Assembly: GCF_003597395.2 (NCBI RefSeq)
Contig: NC_133778.1
Location: 26,634,108 to 26,698,107 of the forward strand
DNA: 64,000 bases
Source of the DNA: Chelonoidis abingdonii
Lineage: Eukaryota > Chordata > Testudines > Testudinidae
Direction: 5' to 3'
Shown here: piece after piece, positions 22,554 to 31,987 of the stretch
Position numbering within the stretch: the first letter of the stretch is position 1
Layout of the letters: every line of letters starts with the position of its first letter
Position numbers and translations under genes: made by a program
Notes under the pieces: generated by a model
What the model was told of the DNA's origin: nothing
What the model saw: the letters and a program-made list of their open reading frames with translations, nothing else
Database searches by the model: none

Positions 22554-25234
22554 CAGATACTGTGTGATTGCCAGTATTTATTTATTATATTTCAACGTGT
22601 TCATTAAAGATGTTAAGAAACAAATTGATCCACCTTTTATGGTCTAGGTGTAAGAGATCTGTAGTAGTGTTTTCTACAGCACAGAAAACACATACTCTGC
22701 TCAGCCCTCCTGTGTATCCCTGGGATTTCAGATATTTGTGAACCTTGAGGAAAGACTCAAAACCATTTCCATATTTACAGCATCAAAATTTTACACATCA
22801 TTCAATTACATGAGGTAGGAAGCATGGGACTCGTTCCTGAGCCATAAAACATCTTCAGTTAACCATACTCAGGGAAGGAAAAAGACATACCATTAAATAG
22901 ATTATAAAATTTACTAAAATTAGGAGGTAGAAGGTTTACTTTCTAGACAAACATCACAAGAACAATTAAGGCAAGATATGCAAATACTACACCATAAAGC
23001 AACTTCCACAATGAAATTGTCCTTAGAATATATTTTAAGGAGATATTACAACAGAACAACACATTTTTTTAAAAAATTGTCATCAAAAGAGAGAATACCA
23101 TCTACAATTTAATGTCTTTGTACCTGTCTCTTTCCCACCTCATCGGACAGGAGAATGATGGAGGGAAATATCTCTCAGTGAAATAAGTGATGTCTTCTGT
23201 CAGGAGTTTCGGGGGCTGGTACCTGCTGATGTTCTGGGACTACTGCAGGCTCAACATTATTCTACTGGTCGGATGGGGGAAATGTAAATGAGGATTTCCA
23301 GGCAGAAGAGCAGCTTGGATGGCAGCATCAGAAAGAGGAAGAGTAGGAGGTGGCAGCATCAGAAGCTAATGGGGTGACTCTGAGGCCTCTGCAGGAGATG
23401 GATGCTGCATTCTGTCAGCCACTAGTCCAATTAACCTTTCATTAAGAAATGTTCATGTTCTCCATGCCGTATCTCCACCTCCCAGAAGTAGTTCAGAAGT
23501 CTCCCTTCCTCCATTGTCCTGGGGAACTCAAACTGGTCCTGCCTTCTCCTGTCCACCCCTTTTAAGCAGGTCCTCAAGGGCCCTTCTTCATCTATCCTGG
23601 CCTCTCTGGGTACTGCTCCTGCCCTCTTGGTGGCAGGGTTTCCTTCTCAGCATCCAAAGATCCTGCCAATTCAAAGTGCTTTTGGAAGAAACTGAGAACC
23701 ACCCCAGCCCCCAAAACTTTTCTGTAAAAAGCCCCAATTTTGACACTTTTGAACATTCCAGAAATGTAAATAGCTCAGCATGCTTTGTTCTCAGAAACCT
23801 TTTGCAGCACACAAGGAAGGAGCAGAGGCATATAATGGTGAGAAAAATGTAATTATGCTTTTAAGAATTTTAAATGTTCATAGTGTGTCAAGGGAGCGGG
23901 AAGACATGACAAATTTCTTCCTGGGGCTATGTTACATGTTTACAATGTCTTTCTTTAAGTATGGCCAAAATCGTGGCGGACAGTGTACTCCATCCATGCA
24001 CTGACCCATCCTTTGGGGCCACATACACTCAGTAGGCCAAGCGATTGCTTTCAGAGCCATGTCCATTATTGTTGCCTGTACTGATCTGTAAAGAGTTCAG
24101 CAGAAAGCTGTTCTGATGTGGTCATTGCAGCATACTAATACAGATGCAAAGTGGGGAGAAGGACATTTATAGATTGTGTAGGGGTCAAGGTAAAAAAGGT
24201 TCAGGGCAGCATGGGAATAAGGGCGGTGTACAATTGAAACTCAATACCTGATACATGTCTCTTAGTTCTGACCATGTTGCAAAATGGCATAGCTATGAGA
24301 TGATGCCACAGCTAACATGCATACTTATTCTCAAGCATGCCAGCTTGCTTGCTGTCTACTCGCCTTGAGATGTGTTTCTGGAGTTTCAGCATGAGCAATA
24401 GGGGACACAAGTCCGCACATAGCCATTTGTACAGCTGCTAGCATAGGTGTACTCTGAGATGCCTTCTCCCTGCCCTCACCACCCCAAGTCGTGTGATAAA
24501 ATCAGCTGGGCTGTTGCTGGGTATCTAGCTCACTGGTTTGTAACAAGATTTCTCTCTCCACTTTTTGTGTAGTATTTATCTGCCTTAGATATTTACCCTT
24601 GCTACTGGGAAGTAGAATATTTTATCATTAAAATGGTACCCCTACTTAAAAAAATCACATCCACATTTGCTGAATTAAGTCCTGGAAGCAAGACAGCTAT
24701 AGTGTTGTGGCTTTTGTTGTTGTTTGTGCTACATAATATTTTTTTATTGTCTAGTAGTGAGAAGAATATTGGCATCTTTATACTGATGTTCCAAAGTAAT
24801 TTTTAACATTAATTGCTGAGAGGGCATCAATTTTACTATAGCATTCTGTTATCTGGAGTAATTTAAGGACTTTAAACATGAAGGAATGGCTTTCATTAAG
24901 ATGATGGGTACATGCTGAAGCACATGGCTTTGCATATAAATGAAGTGATTAAGAATGATTGCCCAACACCTATTGTCCTCTGCCAAATTTTCAAGGGGAA
25001 TCAGCATTTAAACATAGCCACTTGAATACCAGGTGTTAGATTTTTATAGCAGAGTTATCAGCAGCCATACCTTCTAGAGTTTTGGTATTTAAGAAGTTAC
25101 TGAAAGATTAAATGGCATAAATTACAAATAATGGTGAGCTACATGGACAGCCAATGTAAGACTGTGGCTAGCAAGGTTAGTTCAAGGATGGTGAACTGAT
25201 TTTTGGTTAAACTTTGTTGTGACATTCATCCTGG
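22554..25234. other. Unannotated stretch
   Basis: 2.7 kb without a recognised gene or repeat. Frames at 23514-23852 and 23588-23812 overlap on opposite strands and show no domain. A relic of the Harbinger Myb/SANT partner gene is conceivable around 23150-23820 on the minus strand but I cannot support it. Confidence 0.4.
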
Positions 25235-25360
25235 ATGTTTGCAGTGTTGTAACTGTGCTGGTCCCAGGATATGAAAGAGAAGGTGGTGAGGTCATATCTT
25301 TTTATTCCTCTGGTCTCTGAAGAGGAGCTCTGTGGACAGCCAAAGCTATCACTCACTTAT
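25235..25360 (+). repeat. Dispersed repeat with GGTCCCAGGATAT block, copy 1
   Basis: GCTGGTCCCAGGATATGAAAG, GGTGGTGAGGTCATATCTTT and GAAGAGGAGCTCTGTGGACAG parallel the unit that forms the palindrome at 36001-36137 (GTCCCAGGATTATAAGAG, GGTGGGTGAGGTAATAGC). This copy continues into the usual GAAGAGCTCTGTG-like portion, unlike the palindromic one. Confidence 0.6.
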
Positions 25361-26043
25361 CTTGTTTCACTCATCCTTGATGTAATTTTTTGGCTTCATT
25401 GTACAGTATTTACATGAGGAGGGGAATCAGTGTTATCAACTCTCGTGACTTTATCGTGAGTCTGATGAGATTTTACTTAGCGCTTCAACTTCTGGAGACA
25501 AATGATTAGGAAAGACCAATAAGTTACTTTTCAAATGGAAGTTTCTATACCTGACTGTTTCAGAGAAAAGCTTGAAAATGTGACTGTGACGTTGCACTCC
25601 ATATGTTTTATGGAAATATGATTATGAGTGTGAATATGATGTAACTGGAATATGCTTTATGCAAAAGATCTCTTGTAATGTATCATAACAAAGGTTATAA
25701 CCTACTGAGTATGTTCCTCCTATTTGTATACATGTATCATTCTTGTATCTGAAGCTAGAAATATGAAATATAACTCTGAGGTCCTATTGTAATTCTGCAA
25801 AGTGTGGGCCATTAATGGTGATTTAGAATCTTGATGGCTCCCATTGACTAGGACTACTGGTTGTAAATGGTTTATTTACCTGCAAACTTTCCTCCATACC
25901 TGTGGGCCAACCCAGGAACAATGGAGACTAGGAGTCTTATAGTGTCACATGATACTGGAATCTTAATCCTTGCATTTTTCTATTGATGAGGCGGGAGTGG
26001 GAACAAGCACAGTTAAAAGATTCCGGCCTTGTGACAAAGATAT

Positions 26044-26471
26044 TGTGGCAAAGTACCTGCCTCTCCTTTTGTTAGCTCAGTCCTTCTTAGCCTCGGAGAC
26101 ACAGGCTTGAGCAAAGTAAAAGAAAAAAAAAAAACCATTCCCAATCTCACAGGATCTGGCTGATCCCTTCTCAGCCAGCCCCTTGCTCTAGTTTCCTCTC
26201 CTTCTGGGGAGAATGCAATCTGCCTTACAGGAAGAGTCTCAGAGTTCAGCTGCCCCTACTTGCTAGCAGCTACTCTGCTTCTCTCTTCCTCTCCCCCCTT
26301 GCCTCCCTGCCAGGGAGGTTTTAAAAAGGTCTCCAGCAATTGGGGCCAGCTGAACCTAATTAGTTCCCTGCTAACCCCTGTCCCAGCTGAACCTTATTCC
26401 TCCAGGGCTAAGCCTTCCGGGACCAATTACTACCCCTCTCCTGGTAGCTAAGTGGTCGCTGATTTGCCACA
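26044..26471. mobile_element. 428-bp TG...CA element inserted in the LTR
   Basis: Perfect 9-bp inverted termini TGTGGCAAA and TTTGCCACA bound a non-coding, pyrimidine-rich body. Flanks share TAT (26041-26043 and 26472-26474). Removing the element and one TAT rejoins GACAAAGATAT to AAAAGGGGTGG, restoring the LTR. It lies immediately upstream of the LTR TATA box. It could be a small solo LTR or a TIR element; the short duplication in AT-rich sequence does not decide. Confidence 0.72.
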
Positions 26472-26885
26472 TATAAAAGGGGTGGAGCAGGAAATAAGAG
26501 GCTGACGCTCCATGAGAAAACTCCTGCTTACCCTCAGATGCCGCCCCATGCTGGAATTAACAAGGACTGTACCAGGGAGAAAGGATTGGCCCAGACTAGG
26601 AAGGGAGTCCGTCTGTGAGAAGTTATTGGAACATTCTCTGAGGGTGAGAATTTTACCTGTATCAGTTTCTTAATGATTAGGCTTAGACTTGCCTGTTGTT
26701 TGCTTTATTTTGCTTTGTAATTTTGCTTTTGTTCTGGCCGTTATACTGAAAGCACTTAATCCTACCGTTTTATATTTTCATAAATCACTTCTTTTTATTA
26801 AAAAAACCCAGAGTAAGTGATTAATACCTGGGGAGCAAACGCTGATTGCATATCTCTCTATCAGAGATAGGAGAGTACATAAAGA

Positions 26886-28627
26886 ATTGCGGGCATACTG
26901 CGATCAGACCAAAGGTCCATCTAGCCATTATCTTGTCTACTGACAGTGGCCAATGCCAGGTTGTCCCGGGGAGTGACTCTAACAGTGTACATGATCAATG
27001 ATCTCTCTCTTGCCATCATCTCCACCCTCTGAAAAACAGAGGCTAGGGACACGCATTCTCTACCCATCCTGGCAATAGCCATTAATGGACTTAACCTCCA
27101 TGAATTTTTCTAGTTCTCGTTAAACCTTCTGTTATAGTCCTAGCCTTCACAACCTCCCAGGCAAGGAGTTCCACTAGTGGACTGTGCGCTGTGCAAAGAA
27201 GAATTTCCTTTCATTGTTTTTAAACCTGGCTACCATTAATTTCATTTGGTAGCCCAGTTCTTTATATTATGGGCAACAAGTAAGTAAACTTTGCCTTATC
27301 ACTGGTCTCCACACCACGCTGATTTTATATACCTCTATCATAACCCCCCTTAGTCTTATCTTTTCCAGGCGAAAAGTCCTATCCTTTAATCTCTTTTCAT
27401 GTATGTGACCTGTTTCTGAACCCCTAATCATGTTAGTGTCCTTCTCTGAACCTTTTCAGTGCTTAGATATTTTTTAGATGAGACACCACATCTGTATGCA
27501 GTATTCAAAACGCAGGCATACTATGGATTTATATAAGGGCCAATAAGATATTCTCCATCTTATGTCTCTATTCCCTTTTTTTAATGATTCCTACATCCTT
27601 GTTTGCTTTTTTTACTGCCGCTGCGCATGATGGACGTCTTCAGAGACTGTCCACGATGACTCCAAGATCTCTTTCTTTATTTGTTTTTAGCTAAATTAGG
27701 CCCCATCATATTGTATATATATTGGGTTATTTTATTGCAGTGTGCATTACTTTGACATTTATCCACATGAAATTTTCATTGCCATTTGTTGCCAATCACT
27801 GTAGTGTTGTGAGATCATTTTGGAAGTTCTTCCAGTTTGCTTGTTTTAACTATCTTGAGCAGTTTAGTATCATCTGCAAAACTTTGCCCAACCACTCTAT
27901 CTGGTTGTACCCTTTCTCCATATATCATTTATGAATAAGTTGAATAGTATTGATCCTAGGATAACCCTTGGGAACACCTACTAAGTTACCCATCTCCATT
28001 CTGAAAGTTTACCATTTATGCTTACCCTTTATGTTCCCTGCCTTTTAGCCATTCTCAATCCGATGAAAGGTATCTTCCCTCTTATCCATGACAACTTAAT
28101 TACATAAGAGACTTTGGTGAGGAAGCTTGTCAAAGGCTTTCGGAATCAAAGTACACTTTCCACTGATCCCCCTTATCACACAAGTTTGCTGACCCCTTCA
28201 AAGAAACTCAATTAAGATAGTAAGGACCTACAATTTCCCTTTTACAGAGTATCCATGTTGACTTTTGCTTCAATACAATGTTTAATGTTCTAGTGTGTCT
28301 GACAATAATTTTCTTTACTATTGTTTCAACTAATTTGTCCAGTACTGACGTTAGACTTACCGGTCTGTAATTGTTGGGATCACCTCTAGAACCCTTTTTA
28401 AATGTCGGCATTACATTAACTATCTTCCAGTCATTGGGTACAGAAGCTGATTTAAAGGACAGGTTACAAACCATAGTTAATAGTTCCGCTATTTCACATT
28501 TGAGTTCTTTCAGAACTCTTGGGTGAATGCCATCTGATCCTGGTGACTTGTTACTGTTAAGTTTATCAATTAATTCCAAAACCTCCTCTAGTGACACTTC
28601 AGTATATGACAATTCAATCTGAGAACA
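26886..28627 (-). mobile_element. CR1 LINE, 1.7-kb 5'-truncated copy inserted in the LTR
   Basis: The 3' end lies at the low coordinate (CATACTGCGATCAGACC, then AAAGGTCCATCTAGCC), and the copy extends to the reverse transcriptase region at 28627. It is a diverged reverse complement of the CR1 blocks seen at 20595-20910 plus sequence further upstream. LTR sequence stops at CTATCAGAGATAGGAG before it and resumes ACAAATTTACCCTGTATAAG after it. Exact junctions are uncertain by about 10 bp. Confidence 0.88.
27850..28627 (-). pseudogene. CR1 reverse transcriptase (ORF2) pseudogene fragment
   Basis: In an active CR1, ORF2 encodes the endonuclease-reverse transcriptase that copies element RNA at the target site. 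Here the minus strand reads TEVSLEEVLELIDKL, then NKSPGSDGIHPRVLKEL and NNYRPVSLTSVLDKLVE, within 134 open codons (28208-28612). These are the N-terminal fingers and palm motifs of non-LTR reverse transcriptases. Further on, at 27854-27880, one frame reads FADDTKLLK, the counterpart of the catalytic YxDD box. Frames are broken between these blocks, and the N-terminal endonuclease is missing through 5' truncation. Inactive. Confidence 0.88.
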
Positions 28628-29128
28628 GTTTACAAATTTACCCTGTATAAGCTTTATATAGAATAAAATGGATTTATTTGGGGTTTGGATCCCCTTGGGA
28701 GCTGGGTGTCTGGGTGCTGGAGATAGATGACCTGATGAGTAATTTTTGGGTAAAACCTGCAGCTTTGGGGGTGTGGACCAGACCTTGGGTTTGTGTTGCA
28801 GCAGGCTCGTGTGCCTGGCTCAACAAGACAAGGTTCTGGAAATCCCAAGTTGGCAGGGAAAATGGGCTCAGATGTAATTTCAGCACATCAGGTGACAGTC
28901 CCAAGGGGGTCTCTGTGACCAAACTCGTCACAGTGACCCATCTACAACCTTGAAGTTTCAGAAACTAGAAAGTAAATAAAAAAGAACCAAAGTGTGGGGG
29001 CGGGCGGGGTAAGGGGGGACTATTCCATGATTCTTAGGCCAATCTCATGATTTTGGGGAGCCTGATTTAATATTTTTGAACATTTGTGGATTATGTATTC
29101 TGATTTTTGAATGTTTGTAGCAATGCTG

Positions 29129-29375
29129 GGGAATTAACCCAATCTATCTTTAGCATAGGATTCTGGAAACACGAGAAATCTCTGTTTACTTCACTGGAGG
29201 GTTTGTTTAAAAAAATGAATAAAGCATTTTTCCATCAGAAAATGGGGTTTAGTCAAAATCAAAATGTCTTCTAAAAAAGACACATTTTAGGGGCAGGATT
29301 TTCCATCAGGAAAATCGAAACAAACTGTCAGGCCAGGCTAACATTAATCTTGGCCTCTGTCTGAATCACTATAGT
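29129..29375. other. Unannotated stretch, possible hAT fragment
   Basis: AAGCATTTTTCCATCAGAAAA and GGATTTTCCATCAGGAAAATC near 29225-29325 are mutually similar and recall the inner parts of the TAGAGCTGGTC hAT family. No terminus seen. Confidence 0.3.
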
Positions 29376-29580
29376 GCCCAATGGGAGTTGTGGTTCTGGG
29401 TTCCTCGTGCCCCCATTTATCACTATTGAAGCTTCTCCTCAGCCAAACTATAACTCCCATGATGTACTTCAGTCATTGAACTCTCATGATGCACTACAGT
29501 GGCTCTGCCATAAGGAGTAGAGACCATAAAAGAATGGGGACATGAGGTACTCTCAATACAACTCCCATGGGGCATTATGG
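29376..29580. promoter_or_regulatory. Cluster of four ACTACAACTCCCATGATGC-like motifs
   Basis: Four sites: GGGAGTTGTGGTTCT (minus, 29383-29397), AACTATAACTCCCATGATG (29446-29464), AACTCTCATGATGCACTAC (29479-29497) and ACAACTCCCATGGGGCATTA (29559-29578). They resemble the vertebrate ACTACAATTCCCAGCATGC motif bound by ZNF143 in promoters. The spacing is irregular. They may instead be units of an uncharacterised repeat. Regulatory function is inference. Confidence 0.4.
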
Positions 29581-29948
29581 TTTCTCAGATGGATCCAGAG
29601 ATTAATATCGACTTGAAGTAAAATGTTCCAGGGTTTTTGGGCGGGGGGGTTGGGTTGTTTTTTTTTAAAATGTTTGTTCTTTGATCTTTGGGATGTGCTC
29701 AGTGTCCTGATTTGGGAGGAAAACGAAAATGTCAAATACTGGAATTTCCTATTGCATGGAAAAAAAATTTAATCAGCTGTACTTCATACTTACTATGCAT
29801 AATGTAATGTTGGTTATGTTCCTACTGTGGTAGTGTTTAATTATTAGAATTGGAGACTAGGAATCAGGATTCTTTTATTCTGTTTCTCATTCTGCCACTG
29901 ACCTGTATCACTTCAAGCAAGTCGGTTAACCTCTCTACATCTCAGCTT

Positions 29949-30589
29949 CATCGTCGTCATCACTACCATAACTGCATTGGTTGTTGGGGCACCATCATTG
30001 ATGAGCAATCAACCAATTGTCTCCACCTCTAACAACTGTGTGTCAGTGTTTGAGTCTCTATGAAGTCCATTCCAGTCCACTCTTTTATGTTGTCAATCCA
30101 TCTCTTCTTCTGTCTACCTCTTCTTCTCTTCCCCTGCACTGTCCTTTGGAGGATGATTGTAGATAGGTCAGATGATCTTGTTATATGGCCGTACCACATC
30201 AGCTTGCACTTCTTCACAGTCATCAGGAGGTGTTCATATGACTCAGCGAATTGGGTGATTATGTTGCGGACCTCTTCGTTAGTGACGTGGTCGAAGTAGG
30301 AGATACCCAGGATTTTACAGAAGCATCTCATCTCTACTACCTCTATTTTCTATTCAAATTCTGCAGTAAGGGTCCATGTCTTGCACGCATACAGAAAAAT
30401 GGAGATGACCAATGCATGCAGCAGTTTCAGTTTGGATTCTAGGGAGATGTTCTTATTCCTCCAAATTGGCTTTAGCTTTGTCACTGCTGCTGCTGTTTGC
30501 ACAATTCTTGCCTGAATTTCTGCCTGGGATCCTTCATCAGTGATGATTGCCCCCAAATACTTGAACTGTTTCACTGTTTATCTCAGTTT
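29949..30589 (-). mobile_element. RTE-like LINE, 5'-truncated, inserted in MIR-type SINE
   Basis: Flanked by a 10-bp direct repeat ATCTCAGCTT (29939-29948 and 30590-30599). Its 3' end, at the low coordinate, carries a short GAT/GAC-type trinucleotide tail (complement CATCGTCGTCATCACTACC), a common RTE/L2-like ending. A near-copy of the target sequence, TATCTCAGTTTA, sits just inside the right junction (30580-30589). Confidence 0.85.
30029..30574 (-). pseudogene. RTE-like reverse transcriptase C-terminal pseudogene, copy 1
   Basis: Two open stretches in different frames. Residues from 30574 down read MKQFKYLGAIITDEGS ... NISLESKLKLLHALVISIFLYACKTWTLTAE. From 30331 down they read MRCFCKILGISYFDHVTNEEV ... 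KCKLMWYGHITR ... GKRRRGRQKKRWIDNIKEWTG. The KYLG, YACKTWT, WYGH and RRRGRQKKRW blocks mark the thumb and C-terminal region of an RTE/BovB-like endonuclease-reverse transcriptase. A frameshift near 30340 separates the two. No catalytic core is present. Confidence 0.82.
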
Positions 30590-30699
30590 ATCTCAGCTTA
30601 CCCATTTGTAAAATAGGTGTAATAGTATCCATGTCACAGTGATGTAGTGTATTGTAATTGTTTGCAAAAACACTTTGAAATCCTCCACGGTTTGTATAA

Positions 30700-31490
30700 G
30701 TGATAATTCTCCTTAAGAGGTGAGCAAGCAGCTCAGACATGTTTCTGTAATATCTATGTGTATATACAGTTAATCTGCACAATGGGCTGTTGGGAGTAAG
30801 AATAGAAAAATCAAAGCTGTCTAGCTTGGCACTGCATTGAAGGTGTGAACTGGGATCAGACAGTAATCTTTATTCTGTCCCTTACTTGCTGTAAATTCAT
30901 TCTTCGCTTTCTCTCTCTCTCTCTGTCTCCTGAAGCATATACAAAACAAGAATTATGCACTTACACCCTGAAGAAAATGACCTGGTACTGGTGCAGTGTG
31001 CAGGGGTGGAGAGCACAGTCAATCAAAAGACAGACAAACTTGACATTTCCAGAGCATACTATATGTTATTGAACTGTCATGCATTGTTGCATATTTAATG
31101 AAGTTGGGTCCTTTTATGTACCAATTCCACATTGCAAGTGTTGCTTTGCTGGGACTGCTGGTTGGGAATGGCTTGTGGCAATACATATTCTGTGCAGTAA
31201 ACAATCACATATAACAATATAGTGCAAGTAAGTTATTGCCACAACTGTAAATAACTAATAAAAGTTACTGCGCCTTAGAGCTGTTACAGTAATAGGTTCT
31301 CCATTTTCAAGCCTATTGAATTGATGGAACATTTTACGTTAAGTTGCTGCATCCTCTCTCCTAATTAGCTGTTTAAGCAGTTAACATGCAATGTTAGGTT
31401 GTATAGTACACCATTTCTAAAAGGAGATTTCCAGCGCCAGAGATACACTGAGTAAACTTTCAAAGATCTATAATACACAGTAGGCTAGAT
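30700..31490. other. Unannotated stretch with a (CT)n tract
   Basis: No gene recognised. A CT microsatellite lies at 30909-30925. Confidence 0.45.
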
Positions 31491-31494
31491 GCAG

Positions 31495-31700
31495 TCCATT
31501 CCACTTCGAGGTCACTGGTTCAAACCTGGTTGGTAGGGACTGAAAGTCATTGCCATCGGATTGCTTTCGGTAGCCCATATGAAAAGACTTGTTCTCTGTC
31601 CAGTGGGAACTAGTGTTCCCCCTCAGAGAAAAAACACCATCACTATTGGCTCAAATTGGTAATCTGGCACCCTTGTTGGCAGGATTCATGAAGAAACCAA
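31495..31700 (+). repeat. Possible tRNA-derived SINE
   Basis: GAGGTCACTGGTTCAAACC is B-box-like and follows a weak A-box region. The rest has no family signature I can name. Confidence 0.3.
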
Positions 31701-31730
31701 AGACTAAAGGGGCACCAAAAGGAAGATCTT

Positions 31731-31987
31731 TAAGTTAAGGCCCTGGACTGGACTCGGGTTCAATTCTCAGGTCTTCTACAGACTTTCTGCATTGCACAGG
31801 TTGCTTGATCTCCCTATGCAGCAGTTCCCTATCTATAAAATGGGGAAATAACCATTTCTTTTGTCTTCTCCATTAGACCCTAAGCTCTTCAAGGCAGGGA
31901 CTCCTACTAAAAGGGTAAGAAGGTACAGCATCTAGCTCAGTACAGGCCTAAGGGCCCGCAGACACTACTATAATACAAGTATAATCT
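31731..31987 (+). repeat. MIR/CORE-type SINE, nearly full length
   Basis: tRNA-derived head with GACTCGGGTTCAATTCTCAG (B-box), core with CACAGGTTGCTTGATCTCCC, then AGTTCCCTATCTATAAAATG and tail GACCCTAAGCTCTTCAAGGC followed by CTACTATAATACAAGTATAA. The most complete MIR-type copy in the window. Confidence 0.82.

Larger units (their letters stand above)
25585..28932 (+). mobile_element. Solo LTR, TGTGAC...GTCACA family, carrying two insertions
   Basis: Ends TGTGACGTTGCACTCC and CTCGTCACA form a 6-bp inverted repeat TGTGAC/GTCACA. A perfect 5-bp duplication GTGAC flanks it (25580-25584 and 28933-28937). LTR body segments: 25585-26043, 26472-26885 and about 28628-28932. Net length is about 1.2 kb. 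A TATA box TATAAAAG lies at 26472-26479 and an AATAAA at 28657-28662, consistent with U3-R-U5 order on the plus strand. No internal coding region is present. Insertions: 26044-26471 and 26886-28627. Confidence 0.87.
25429..29127. mobile_element. hAT-like element split by a solo LTR (outermost of nested stack)
   Basis: The left part (25429-25584) starts AGTGTTATCAACTCTCGTGA. The right part (28938-29127) reads GAAGTTTCAGAAACTAGAAAG ... CCATGATTCTTAGGCCAATC ... GTAGCAATGCT. Joined at the LTR target site they restore the order of a turtle repeat whose ends, AGTGTTGCCAAC and its complement, are inverted. Both outer flanks read GGGGAAT (25421-25427 and 29128-29134), extending to 8 bp with one mismatch. 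Net length about 345 bp without the insertions. Confidence 0.72.
29849..30688 (+). repeat. MIR/CORE-type SINE split by an RTE-like LINE
   Basis: Left part 29849-29948: GAGACTAGGAATCAGGATTC, TCTGCCACTGACCTGTATC and AAGCAAGTCGGTTAACCTC. Right part 30590-30688: TTACCCATTTGTAAAATAGG, TAATAGTATCCATGTCACAG and TTTGCAAAAACACTTTGAAA. Together they give the tRNA head, core and tail of a MIR-type SINE in correct order. The intervening 641 bp are the LINE at 29949-30589. Confidence 0.8.

Noticed and set aside
23150..23852. Possible relic of the Harbinger Myb/SANT partner gene
   Set aside because: Position is plausible but no diagnostic residues could be read in any frame.
26044..26471. Calling this a confirmed solo LTR
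   Set aside because: TG...CA ends fit, but the only flank repeat is TAT in an AT-rich site, which is too weak.
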